Shown here in pieces: positions 1-9,416 of a stretch of DNA of 41,814 nucleotides. The notes under the pieces are model-generated. The model was not told the origin of the DNA, searched no databases, and saw nothing but the letters and a program-made list of their open reading frames with translations. Source of the DNA: Actinomycetota bacterium (lineage in GTDB: Bacteria > Actinomycetota > Actinomycetes > Mycobacteriales > SCTD01); assembly GCA_019348355.1 (NCBI GenBank), contig JAHWJP010000008.1, positions 1 through 41,814 on the forward strand. The letters are read 5' to 3'. Positions within the stretch are counted from its first letter, which is position 1. The number at the start of each line of letters is the position of its first letter. The translations under genes and the position numbers were made by a program.

Positions 1-522
1 GACCAGATATCGCTCGTCGGCCTCGAAGACGAAGTGATCGCACCCGCCCCGGTGCACTCACCAGGGAACCTCCACGGCCGGGCTTAGCCGGCAGCCCGAC
101 AGCGCGTCGCTGCGGGAGAAGCCCGCGCATCTCTGCCCGTTCTGGCCGCAAGCGAGCGCGCGCCGGTGTTGTGCGCTCATCAAGCAAGAGCGCCATCGCG
201 GCAGATGAGGACGTTGCAGACTGCGACCGGTTCCGATGAGGAGGTTCCCGCATTCGCTCGCGCGCTCAACCTCGCTAGCCTCCTGGCGCGGCGGATGTGA
301 ACGGCGCAGAAGCACCCGCTCGATGCGGGCCAGCCAAGCCGTCGATGCGTTGTTTCTGAACCATGCTCAGGCGGGGGGCGAGCTACGCGGAGACGTCGGG
401 TTAGCCCGCGCACCTGCGGCGGAACCTGCTACTGCCCGGAGCGGGCCACGCATGGTCCTGACTCGTTATAGCGTCCCGTTACCAACGGTGGCCGCCAGGG
501 CTTGCGACGGGGGGGTGGTTCT

Positions 523-1707
523 GTGCCCACTGGATCCGCTCATTCTGCTGCGGGCCAGGCTCTTGGATACTTTCAGCAATGTATGCGCGCTCTTGCTGAG
601 CTCGGCCGTCGGGGGTCAGTTAATCCGTCTGTCGAGATGCGCCTCGAAACACTTGACGACATAGATTTCAGCCAGGGTGGCTCCCCGACCGAGTTACTAC
701 AGACGAAACACCACATTGGTCCGAGCACGCTCACGGTCAACAGTGTCGATCTTTGGCGAACACTCAACGCCTGGATGGATCTCTCTCCGGAGGCACGGCC
801 CGTCCTCAGGCTGGTGACCACGCAGATTGCAGACGGCGACGTGGCCCTTCTCCGTGAAGGGGATGGGCGGGACCCCCTGGCGGCCCTCGAGTCGCTGCTT
901 AGCGCGGCAACCGATTCTGAGAACTCCACCTCAAAGGTTTGGCGTGACCGGTTCCTTGAACTTGAGGACGACGTCCAGATCTCATGCGACCCCTGCCGCT
1001 GGTGGTCTCGATTCCGAACTCGTGCGGGTGTTCCGATACGCGATGACGCCGGGCAAGGAGGCCGCATTCCCTGGTTCAACAAATCGTCGTGGACGATCCT
1101 TGCCCTCCTCAAGGGCTGGTGGGCAGGCATAGCGGTTCGACTGCTCGATAGATCCTTATCTGCCGTTACAGGAAACGACCTGGCGGTGCAAGTCGCTGAC
1201 ATAATCGATCAAATGCGCGCAGATAGTCTTCCTGTCGACCCGGAAGTTCTGCGACGATTCGACGAGTCGATCACGGACGGTTACCAAGACCGTCCATTCG
1301 TCCATCAGCTCGCATGGATTGCGCTGGAGAATGAACGCCTATGGAAGGCGATTCGCGACTACCACCGCGCGTACACCCAGCGGTCATTCTGGCTCCGGTA
1401 TCAACTCGTGGGGGAGCAAGAGTTAGACCGGTTCGCCTTTAAGCTGCACGACGAGTGGGAGCAGGTCTTCGACGAGGAACTCGCCCGCATGGCTGGCGAC
1501 GGCCGCCCAGGTGAAGCCGTCGGTCAGGAGATCCTGAGGCGAGTTGCTCGAGAATGTCGCTCGCGTCTGCGCGAACGATTCGACGAGCCATGGTTCAACC
1601 GCGGCATGCTGCACGCCCTGGCTGACGGGGAGTTGGGACAGCTGGTTGGCTGGCACCCGGAGTTTCAGACCCGCCTAGAAGGGCTATTAGGCGATGTCGC
1701 AATCTGA
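523..1707 (+). CDS. ABC-three component system protein: N-terminal restriction-endonuclease-like domain plus ABC-3C C-terminal domain
   Basis: N-terminus AAGQALGYFQQCMRAL...VEMRLETLDDIDF...ELLQTKHH resembles the DUF4297/PD-(D/E)xK-like D...QxK pattern. C-terminus AIRDYHRAYTQRSFWLRYQLV...ELDRFAFKLHDEWEQVF resembles the ABC-3C CTD. Track ORF starts at TTG 502; GTG 523 after a G-rich SD-like stretch fits the family N-terminus better. Confidence 0.78.
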   Translation: MPTGSAHSAAGQALGYFQQCMRALAELGRRGSVNPSVEMRLETLDDIDFSQGGSPTELLQTKHHIGPSTLTVNSVDLWRTLNAWMDLSPEARPVLRLVTTQIADGDVALLREGDGRDPLAALESLLSAATDSENSTSKVWRDRFLELEDDVQISCDPCRWWSRFRTRAGVPIRDDAGQGGRIPWFNKSSWTILALLKGWWAGIAVRLLDRSLSAVTGNDLAVQVADIIDQMRADSLPVDPEVLRRFDESITDGYQDRPFVHQLAWIALENERLWKAIRDYHRAYTQRSFWLRYQLVGEQELDRFAFKLHDEWEQVFDEELARMAGDGRPGEAVGQEILRRVARECRSRLRERFDEPWFNRGMLHALADGELGQLVGWHPEFQTRLEGLLGDVAI

Positions 1708-2197
1708 TGGGCCACCCCGGAAACGCCGCCGAGCGCCCGAAGCCATCGCGTTGTTCAACGAGGCATTCACGTCCGAGCTCTTGGTCAACGCTGCCTGGGC
1801 GAAGGAACAGGACAGTGGGACGGGGCTTAGCTGGCCCGCATCCTTTTTGATTCTGCCACTCGTCCTGCACCCGCCTACACGCGAGTCGCTCCCGCGGTCG
1901 CCGAACGTGACACTTGCTGCGTGGGCGCTGCGGCACCCGAGCTATTCGCAGGCCATCGACAGTCGAGTCGCGGCTCTCGCCGACGTGACCAAGCGCGCCA
2001 TCCGATTTGGCATGCGGTTCGAGCGTCTCGAGTTGCGCGGGACCGAAGTGGTCGCTACGGCGCGACCTAGGAGTCCGAACGTGCAGACTTGGCCCGAAGA
2101 TCTCACGGGCGCCACTCGGGCCGCGCGCGTCGCAGGCCGGTGGTTTCGTTCGACCGACGTCTACACCGCGTTCAATCTGCTGGGCATCGGAGGCTAA
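1694..2197 (+). CDS. Three component ABC system middle component
   Basis: RAPEAIALFNEAFTSELLVNAAW...GLSWPASFLILPLVLHPPTRESLP...RVAGRWFRSTDVYTAFNLLGIGG matches the middle-component pattern. Overlaps the upstream gene and abuts the downstream ATPase. Confidence 0.82.
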   Translation: MSQSDGPPRKRRRAPEAIALFNEAFTSELLVNAAWAKEQDSGTGLSWPASFLILPLVLHPPTRESLPRSPNVTLAAWALRHPSYSQAIDSRVAALADVTKRAIRFGMRFERLELRGTEVVATARPRSPNVQTWPEDLTGATRAARVAGRWFRSTDVYTAFNLLGIGG

Positions 2198-4159
2198 ATG
2201 CAGATCCTGTCAGTGGGCGTTTATGGGCACCACGGTCGGACGCGGCAAGTCGATTTCGTCGCTGGGAAGCTTAACATTCTGACTGGCAAATCGAAGACTG
2301 GCAAGTCCGCACTTCTGGACATTGTCGAGTTCTGCCTAGGTCGAGACACAGTCACGATTCCAACCGGTGTCATCAGCGACAAAACGGCCTGGTACTCGAC
2401 TCTCGTTGCCTTCGGTGAAGAACGCGTGCTCATCTGTCGACCGAACCCGGAGACGGCCAGTACTAATCGCGGCATGGTCACCATAGGCGGTCGCGACCTC
2501 TTCGCGCCGCCAGATAGTTCGGGTCTAGAAGTGAACGCGGACACTGACGTCGTCAAAGACATCTTGACCGAACGTCTCGGAATTGATCGTTTCACGGTCG
2601 ATGCCGATCAGGGCTCGCTCAGGGACTCCTTCGCCGTGTCCAGCAAGCAGGCGATCTTCTTCAGTTTCCAGAACCAGAATGAGATCGCGAACCGTTCGGT
2701 GCTGTTCCACCGCCAGGTTGAGACCGACATCAAGCCCACGATCAGGGGGGTATTGCCCTACTTCCTCGGTGCAGCAACGCCGGAGCAGTCCGCCATCCAA
2801 CGCCAACTCCTCCAGGCCCGCCGGAGCCTCCGCAGGATTGAGATGGATATCCGTTCGGCGGAAGCTCACTTCAGTCAGCAGAACGACCGGGTGTTCCAAC
2901 TGGTGCGTTCCGCGGTCTCGCTGGGCGTCCTGGACGAGACGGACCAGGTCGTCGGGGACCCGAGCCGGCAGCGCGAAGTCTTGGAACGTGTTGCGGCTTA
3001 TCGGTTGGACTCGGCCGGAGGCGCCACTGGAGATGTCGGGGCGAGGCAGGCGGAACTCCTCGGTGAGGCGACGTCTCTGCGGAGACGGTTGCAGGAACTC
3101 GATGATCAAATCGGCGTCGTTGCCCTTATCGATTCCGAGCAGTCAGATGCCACCTCAGAGCTCGCCATTCAACGGGACCGGCTAACTGCGCTGAACTTGA
3201 TGTTGCCGCGGTCGAAGCAGAATAGCACCGACGTGAGCACGTGCCCTCTTTGCGACCAAGACTTACCGAATCCTGACGAGTCGGTCCAGGCGCTCCAGGT
3301 GCTTCTTGTGGAACTCGATGGAAGGCTCACCAGCTCGCGGAGTTCCTTAGCTCGACGTGAGGCGCTGCTCTCTGAGCTTCGCCGGTCTAGGGATCGCATG
3401 CGAGACGCACTTCGCGAGAACGTTGCCGATCTCGACGCAGCCGCGAATCAAAATCGTGCGCTGGCAGACGGACGCGCGCGCCGGGAGCAGATCGCCTTTC
3501 TTCAAGGCCGTGTCAGCCAGGAACTCGGGGGCGAGGTGCACCTTGTAGGCGGAGTAGGCGATCTTCGCGCTGCAGAACGGCGGATCCGGGGTCAAGTGGC
3601 CAAGTTGGAGGAGTTGTTCGAAGCCGACGATCCGACGGACTCGCTGCGCCGCGCCGTCGACGGTCTGAGCGAGCTAATCACGGACTACGCGCGCGCCCTT
3701 CAACTTGAAGGCTCCGGGTATTCGGCTCGACTCGACCCGATCGAGTTGACCGTGTCGTACCTGCGCCCTGGCGGCCGAGTCACATTGGCGCGCATGGGCA
3801 ACGCTGAGAACTGGGTCGGGTACCACTTAGCTGCACACCTGGCACTTCATCATTGGTTCGTGACGCACGATCGCCCGACGCCCCGGTTCCTCATGCTCGA
3901 CCAGCCGACGCAAGCATTCTTTCCCGAGGAGATAGTTGACGCCGCCGAGGACGAAGACGCGGATTGGTCAGCGGTTCGACGACAATTTGAACTTTTTCGA
4001 GATGTCGTCGCCAGCTTGAACGGCGAACTCCAGGTCATCGTGTGCGATCACGCGAACCTTGCCGACGACTGGTTCCAGGCAGCGATCGTTGACAACTGGC
4101 GGAACGGAGTGGCACTGATTCCGGACGGTTGGCCTACCAAAGACGAGGTCGTGGCTTGA
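2198..4159 (+). CDS. DUF3732-type SMC-like ABC ATPase (ABC-3C system)
   Basis: Walker A LTGKSKTGKSALLDIVEFCLGRD; coiled coil with zinc-hook-like CPLCDQDLP; Walker B-like RFLMLDQPTQAFFPEE; VIVCDHANL near the C-terminus. Confidence 0.87.
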   Translation: MQILSVGVYGHHGRTRQVDFVAGKLNILTGKSKTGKSALLDIVEFCLGRDTVTIPTGVISDKTAWYSTLVAFGEERVLICRPNPETASTNRGMVTIGGRDLFAPPDSSGLEVNADTDVVKDILTERLGIDRFTVDADQGSLRDSFAVSSKQAIFFSFQNQNEIANRSVLFHRQVETDIKPTIRGVLPYFLGAATPEQSAIQRQLLQARRSLRRIEMDIRSAEAHFSQQNDRVFQLVRSAVSLGVLDETDQVVGDPSRQREVLERVAAYRLDSAGGATGDVGARQAELLGEATSLRRRLQELDDQIGVVALIDSEQSDATSELAIQRDRLTALNLMLPRSKQNSTDVSTCPLCDQDLPNPDESVQALQVLLVELDGRLTSSRSSLARREALLSELRRSRDRMRDALRENVADLDAAANQNRALADGRARREQIAFLQGRVSQELGGEVHLVGGVGDLRAAERRIRGQVAKLEELFEADDPTDSLRRAVDGLSELITDYARALQLEGSGYSARLDPIELTVSYLRPGGRVTLARMGNAENWVGYHLAAHLALHHWFVTHDRPTPRFLMLDQPTQAFFPEEIVDAAEDEDADWSAVRRQFELFRDVVASLNGELQVIVCDHANLADDWFQAAIVDNWRNGVALIPDGWPTKDEVVA

Positions 4160-4375
4160 CACACCGAAGGACCTTTCGAGGCGCTGCCGGGTCGGCCGTA
4201 GGACCTGCTGAAACCGCCGTGGCTTCGAAGGATAGGAACGTCCTCGAATACGTCGACGAGCTGTGGCGTGGCGTGGCAGACCCGGAACGTCCACACATCG
4301 GCAGTAGCACGCGACACGCGGCATGAGCGCGCGTTCGCGGTCCGGTCCTAGCTGGACGCCGAATGAGGCCCGGGA

Positions 4376-4393
4376 CGGTAACGACGGTTACCG
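4376..4393. repeat. Inverted repeat CGGTAAC-gacg-GTTACCG upstream of the STAND-like gene
   Basis: Perfect 7-bp arms, 4-nt spacer, about 120 nt upstream of ATG 4516. Confidence 0.4.
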
Positions 4394-4515
4394 GGGACGA
4401 GGGCATGCGTGACAGTCAAGGAGGCTTCGTCACGAGGTGCAGCCAGGAATGGCTATCCCGTGGATTGAGCATGACTGGGCCCACGAGACCAGCGTCGCCA
4501 GGGTAATCTCCCTGC

Positions 4516-7500
4516 ATGTCAGTCCTTGGCCCATTTGACGTGTCCGCGGAACACGTTGCTCGATTGGGCGACAATTTCACGATTTTCATGAATGCGTTAC
4601 TAGAAGCTGAGAAAGCCGCAGCGGAGGCAACGTTTGATTTACAGGTCGACATCCGCCAGACCGTTCCCGACGGCGGAGTGGACGCACTCTCGTTGAGCAG
4701 CACAGGTTCCCTGACCATTCCCACGGGGGACACGGTTTGGCAGTACAAGCGAAGTGATCTCACCCAAAGCAAGGTTAAGGCCGAGTTAAAGAAGGCAAAG
4801 TTTGCCAAGAAGCGCCTCAAGGCAGGCGCCAGCTACCGTCTGGTCCTAGGTGTCCCGATCGGGGGTAAGCAGTTAGTCGCCCGCCGCCTCGGGCTAGAAG
4901 AAGGCCTAGCAACACTGGGCGTGACCTACGATGTGGATTTGCATAAGATTATTGAGGGGAATGAACTGGCGAGATGGGCCAGCACCTTTCCCGCTATTTC
5001 GGTTCTTCTTCAGAGGCTCATACATGGCGCAGGGCCATCCGCCGTCGATTACGACCAGTGGTCATCAAGCAGCACCCATCAAGCACCGTGGGTGACCGTA
5101 AGTTCAAGGGAAAGTACCCGACTTGCCCTTATTGATGCGCTGCAGGATCGAGCGGTAAAGAGCGTTCGTTTAGCGGCTGTCACTGGGGTGGGTGCAACCA
5201 GAGTCGCGTTAGAAGCCGTGCGCGGAAGCGGACTCGAACGCCTTGTGGCCTATGTCCTTAACTCGGACGAGCTGAATACCGACTACCTTGCGAGCCTGTC
5301 GTACGGGAAACGCAAAGCAATCATTGTTGCTGACAATGCAAGTCAGAGCAGACACATGCGACTACTCGAAGCGCTCCCAGTGGACTCGGACATCCGCCTC
5401 CTGACTATCGGGCGCGCCGACGCCTTTGCGGACTTGTCGGGTGGCCCGGTGTTGCCAGTGGAGGCCCTTCCGGAGGACGAGCTTCTTCAAATCCTCGAGT
5501 CAGAAGATCTTTTATGGCCGGAGGCCAGGAGATTCGTGGCTGCCTTCTCTTTTGGAAATTTGTCTTTCGCCAGGCTGATCGCGCAAAGAGTTGCTCATGA
5601 CGACAGCCTGTCCGCAGCAACTGTATTTAGTGAGTCTCTACTGCAGCAGCTGTTCGAAAGTTCACTTCCAGTGGGTGCCGATTTTTTAGGAGCGGCGGCG
5701 CTGGCGCTCTTCACCAGAGTTGGCTTGCGTCAAGAAAAAGCCTTTGAAGCAAGGATCATCGCCGAGGGACTTGGGATTGATCTTGCCTTAATCCAGAGTG
5801 CCGCGAGGACGCTCCGATCGGCGGGTTTTCTGACCGACCGTGGGCGGTTCAGTTTAGTCAGTCCGGAACCAGTCGCTGTTTACCTAGCGGCAAGAGCCTG
5901 GGAAGAGCTTGGCGAGCAGGTCACGCATAGCTTGCTTCCGCTGCTCAAGCCTGACATGGCATACGCGCTATTCGGCAGGCTCGCGAGCCTGGGAACTGTA
6001 GGCAGTTCAAGTATTTACGTACGTGACCTGTTTGCTGATAGTGGCCCATTTGCGTCTCTGTCTTCGCTGTCAGCAGGTACGAACGCAGAAAGTCTTTCCC
6101 AGCTGGCTGTTGCCATGCCGGGAGAGGTGTCGCGGCGCCTGTCCGCACTGATCACCGAGAGTTCGATCGAAGTTTTGAGAGATAACCGACCTGTGCGTCG
6201 GGGGCTCGTTAATAGTTTGCTGAAACTTGCCTGGCGACAGGAGTTCTTTGCCGATTCGGCGGATTCCTTAATGCGACTCGCGGTTGCCGAGAATGAAACC
6301 TACGGAAACAATGCTACAGGCGTTTTCGTGAGCCTGTTCGGCGCAGTTCTGCCAGCCACGAGCGCGTCTCCCGCTCAGAGGCTTGCCTACCTCGGGTCAC
6401 GCGTTGCTTCTGCTGACGTCGCATCACTGACAATTCTCACAGACGCTCTCGGTAATAGTCTGCAAGCGAACGAGTTTGTGATGGTCTCTGGAGAACTGCA
6501 AGGGGGTTCAGTCGCTGCTCGCAGAGGATCCACGTCTACCCTTGAAGAGTTGCACGCATATCGGGCTGGGATTCTTGACATCTTGCTCGCTCTTTCAAGC
6601 TCTTCCCACAATCAGGTCGCCGAAAGGGCACGAACCCTTATTCTGGCTGCTACCCACGGACTGCTCTACGACCCAGACCTCTTGGACGCAGTTGTCGCGC
6701 AAGCGCTAGCAGTGGGCACTGAAGACTTGTTGAACGGGTTACGCCGCGAAGCTGATGAGCTCGGCCGACTTTTCGAAAGGGTCGAGGATCAGGATGATCC
6801 GCGCATATATGGCCTCGACCGGTTGAACATGGTGTTGCCGTCGCCAAACGACGAGCAGGCACTCGATCTTCTCCTGCAGACTGCAAGTTGGGATGCGGAG
6901 GAGACGAATCTGGAACAGAAGCTGCTAGATCTCATTACGCCATCACCGTCGCTGCGAGACGACTTGCTTAATTTGCTGCGAGTCGCAGAGGTCCCTGCTG
7001 CATATTTTGCTGGTCGCGTACTCTGCCGGCTGGACAGTGGTTGGTTTCAGGCAGAGGACGGGCTCGTCGCTCAAGACGTCGCCGTGAGGAATATTCCAGC
7101 CATCGTGGGCGCGCTTTGGTTCATTCATGACACCGCTAGTGCGGACGCCTTCGACCACTTCCTGGCCCAGGATGTCGGGGCTTCTCTTCCGTTGGACACT
7201 CAGATCCAGATTATGGTGCGCGGGCCCATGTCTGACGCGGGACTAGCAAGGTTGCTTGACGCTTCATTAGAACTGAGGCCCGGGATCCTCACACGCCTCA
7301 TATTCGGCTGGCATGGCAGGTTGCCAATTGACAGCCAGGTGTGGCTCCTGAATCGGTGGCTTGTAGGCATCACTGACCAATTTGACTACAGCATGGTGGT
7401 CGACATGGTCAGCATGTGGCTTCATAAGGAAGCCGAAGCGCCGCCGCAACTTATCTTGCCCCTTGACGAGCTCGTTCTAATGCGACGCAGATTCCCAAGT

Positions 7501-8112
7501 GTGGGGCAGGAGGCTTGGGATTGGTCACGGCTCGTCTCGAAGCGGCTGCCAGAACTTGCTCCGAGTGTTATGGATCTCCTCTTCGACTTGATGGTCTCGG
7601 GTGAAATCTATGCGTTTGACGGCAGTCAGGACGGCAAAACACTTCGGGAGTGCGTTGCGGCTGCACCGTCCGCGGCATGGTCGCGATTGGCATTACAGCT
7701 CGAGAGTCCGAAAAGGAGAGCTTTTGTTGGGCTCTCTTTGCGCGGCTGGGCTTTAGATGCCATTCCGGTGAGCGAGATCCTCGATTGGGTAGGCAATTCC
7801 ATCGAGCGTGCTCAGTCTGTCGCGAATCTCGCGCCGGTTGGCGATAAGGAACTTCACCCGCTCGCTAATCATCTGCTCGACAGATTCGGCGACGATCACG
7901 GTGTCCAAGGAAGTCTCTATGGGACGCTGACTACCGGGATTTTCTCGGGCAACGAGTCTGACCGGCTGCTGCGGTTTCAGGAGCAGGTCACGAGTTGGCT
8001 CAGCAGCCCGGATATCACAGCTGGTGCCACGGCTTGGTGTCGCAAGATGATCGAAGTCTTCAAGCGTCAGCGGGAACTAGCCCTTCAGCGGGAAGCCGAG
8101 CGCGACCTGTGA
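4516..8112 (+). CDS. Large STAND-like NTPase-fold protein with N-terminal PD-(D/E)xK nuclease-like domain and long alpha-helical C-terminus (putative anti-phage protein)
   Basis: N-terminus ...VPDGGVDAL...DTVWQYKR (D...QxK). Central VRLAAVTGVGATRVALEAV aligns with G.xGKTRxALEA but with K to A. Walker B-like KAIIVADNA; LLTIGRADAF; long helical C-terminal region. Confidence 0.62.
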   Translation: MSVLGPFDVSAEHVARLGDNFTIFMNALLEAEKAAAEATFDLQVDIRQTVPDGGVDALSLSSTGSLTIPTGDTVWQYKRSDLTQSKVKAELKKAKFAKKRLKAGASYRLVLGVPIGGKQLVARRLGLEEGLATLGVTYDVDLHKIIEGNELARWASTFPAISVLLQRLIHGAGPSAVDYDQWSSSSTHQAPWVTVSSRESTRLALIDALQDRAVKSVRLAAVTGVGATRVALEAVRGSGLERLVAYVLNSDELNTDYLASLSYGKRKAIIVADNASQSRHMRLLEALPVDSDIRLLTIGRADAFADLSGGPVLPVEALPEDELLQILESEDLLWPEARRFVAAFSFGNLSFARLIAQRVAHDDSLSAATVFSESLLQQLFESSLPVGADFLGAAALALFTRVGLRQEKAFEARIIAEGLGIDLALIQSAARTLRSAGFLTDRGRFSLVSPEPVAVYLAARAWEELGEQVTHSLLPLLKPDMAYALFGRLASLGTVGSSSIYVRDLFADSGPFASLSSLSAGTNAESLSQLAVAMPGEVSRRLSALITESSIEVLRDNRPVRRGLVNSLLKLAWRQEFFADSADSLMRLAVAENETYGNNATGVFVSLFGAVLPATSASPAQRLAYLGSRVASADVASLTILTDALGNSLQANEFVMVSGELQGGSVAARRGSTSTLEELHAYRAGILDILLALSSSSHNQVAERARTLILAATHGLLYDPDLLDAVVAQALAVGTEDLLNGLRREADELGRLFERVEDQDDPRIYGLDRLNMVLPSPNDEQALDLLLQTASWDAEETNLEQKLLDLITPSPSLRDDLLNLLRVAEVPAAYFAGRVLCRLDSGWFQAEDGLVAQDVAVRNIPAIVGALWFIHDTASADAFDHFLAQDVGASLPLDTQIQIMVRGPMSDAGLARLLDASLELRPGILTRLIFGWHGRLPIDSQVWLLNRWLVGITDQFDYSMVVDMVSMWLHKEAEAPPQLILPLDELVLMRRRFPSVGQEAWDWSRLVSKRLPELAPSVMDLLFDLMVSGEIYAFDGSQDGKTLRECVAAAPSAAWSRLALQLESPKRRAFVGLSLRGWALDAIPVSEILDWVGNSIERAQSVANLAPVGDKELHPLANHLLDRFGDDHGVQGSLYGTLTTGIFSGNESDRLLRFQEQVTSWLSSPDITAGATAWCRKMIEVFKRQRELALQREAERDL

Positions 8113-8734
8113 GCTTCGAAACGACAGTCGGCGCCGGCACCGCTGCAATCCGCAACCCCACCTCTTCCACCATTGAGATAGGGCCCCGACGCTGGACTTG
8201 CTTCCGCCGCGGAGCGGCCTAGAGGGTCGTCGTCCTTGGCCCGCCGAGCAGCGAGTTGGCAATCTGGCCGTGGACGAATCCCCGGTCACCGCCAGTCTTG
8301 TAGCAGCTCCGCTGCTCATGGAACTTGGCGCTGCTCGGCACTCGGGCATTCTTCACTGCGATGGCGCGCAGGCAGCGCCCGGCGGACGCGACTAGCAGCA
8401 TCAGGATGCACACGACGTTCACCCGCACGGCCGTCGTGAAGTCGATCGCCGGCCGAGCGCAAAGTCCGCCGGCAGCAGCGCCGTGCCCGCATCCGCTTCT
8501 CGGCATGAGCGGTCGCTTGGCTAGCTGCGGATGTGCCGGCCGTAAGACCGGCTACGGACGCCCCGAGCCAGCCAACGCCGCCCCCATGCGCCAGATCTGA
8601 CGCGGCAGCCCGGTGCATCGGCGGTTCGGATTCTCGAGCCTGCTGCCCGAGGCTGCCGCAGGGCGAGGTTCTCGTACACGAAGGGCGTGTCGCCTCCGAG
8701 ACCCGGCTGGGGCCCGCCGAAGGCGGACGCGGTC

Positions 8735-8965
8735 TCAGTCGTTGCCGAAGCTGAACGCCGCCCACGGCCGGGCGATGATGACCTCCTCCTTCACCCCGGG
8801 CGGGACCGAGCCGTCGAGCTGCTTGGGCGTCCACGACTCGGTGCGGACCCACTGGGAGCCGCAGCTGCCGCAGGCGAACAGCGGCTTGTCCTCGTACACC
8901 TCGTCCGTCGGACCCCAGTTGCACTTGTCTTGACAGGGGGAGCTCTTCAGGGTCACCGGGGTCAT
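8735..8965 (-). CDS. Small zinc-ribbon-like conserved actinobacterial protein
   Basis: 76 aa with CQDKCNWGPTDEVYEDKPLFACGSCGSQWVRTESWTPKQLDGSVP; Cys pairs CxxxC and CxxC. Confidence 0.65.
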   Translation of the reverse strand: MTPVTLKSSPCQDKCNWGPTDEVYEDKPLFACGSCGSQWVRTESWTPKQLDGSVPPGVKEEVIIARPWAAFSFGND

Positions 8966-8982
8966 CCTCTCGTCGGAAAGCC

Positions 8983-9306
8983 ATGCTTACTACCCTGCGA
9001 GCCGTGAGCGCCACTCCGGACCTACAGCCGGACCGGCCGGCCCGTCTGACCGCCCACGTGAGCGGGCGTGTCCAGGGCGTCGGGTTCCGCTGGTGGACCC
9101 GGTCGCGGGCTCTCGAGCTCGGCCTTCGGGGGACTGTCGCCAACCTCGCCGACGGCCGGGTCGAGGTCGTCGCCGAGGGGGAGCGGCCCACCCTGCAGGC
9201 GCTGCTTGACCTGCTGCGCGGACCGAGGGCGCCTGGCCAGGTGGCGAACGTCGCCGAGCGCTGGTCGCAGCCGGACGGCCGATTCGAGGGCTTCGCCGAG
9301 CGCTGA
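8983..9306 (+). CDS. acyP: Acylphosphatase
   Basis: ARLTAHVSGRVQGVGFRWWTRSRALELGLRGTVANLADGRVEVVAEG is the acylphosphatase signature. A downstream GTG at 9004 could be the true start. Confidence 0.9.
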   Translation: MLTTLRAVSATPDLQPDRPARLTAHVSGRVQGVGFRWWTRSRALELGLRGTVANLADGRVEVVAEGERPTLQALLDLLRGPRAPGQVANVAERWSQPDGRFEGFAER

Positions 9307-9416
9307 CAAGGGGCCCGCGACCTTGACCCGAGAGGGTACGCCTGGCATCCTGGGAACACCGCCCCGCCGGCCATCGCCGAGGGAGCCGCTCACCTCAACG
9401 TGGAGGAATCGCATTC

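Noticed and set aside
1-87. Possible C-terminal tail DQISLVGLEDEVIAPAPVHSPGNLHGRA* of a gene entering from the left
   Set aside because: Only 28 residues visible and no motif; cannot be supported without upstream sequence.
236-664. 142-aa plus-strand ORF at the left edge
   Set aside because: Overlaps the ABC-3C first gene in another frame, no recognisable motif; the region 1-500 appears non-coding or degraded.
8537-8554. GCCGG...CCGGC dyad in the junction region as an att site
   Set aside because: Short GC dyads are frequent here; no matching direct repeat or tRNA end was found at the other side of the island.
8113-8734. tRNA or integrase as island anchor
   Set aside because: Scanned for T-loop-like GGTTCRAnYC and CCA ends and for tyrosine-recombinase motifs; nothing convincing (GGTTCGGATTC near 8624 has no supporting cloverleaf).
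8316-9374. 352-aa minus-strand ORF overlapping acyP
   Set aside because: Antisense to acylphosphatase and overlaps the zinc-ribbon gene in another frame.
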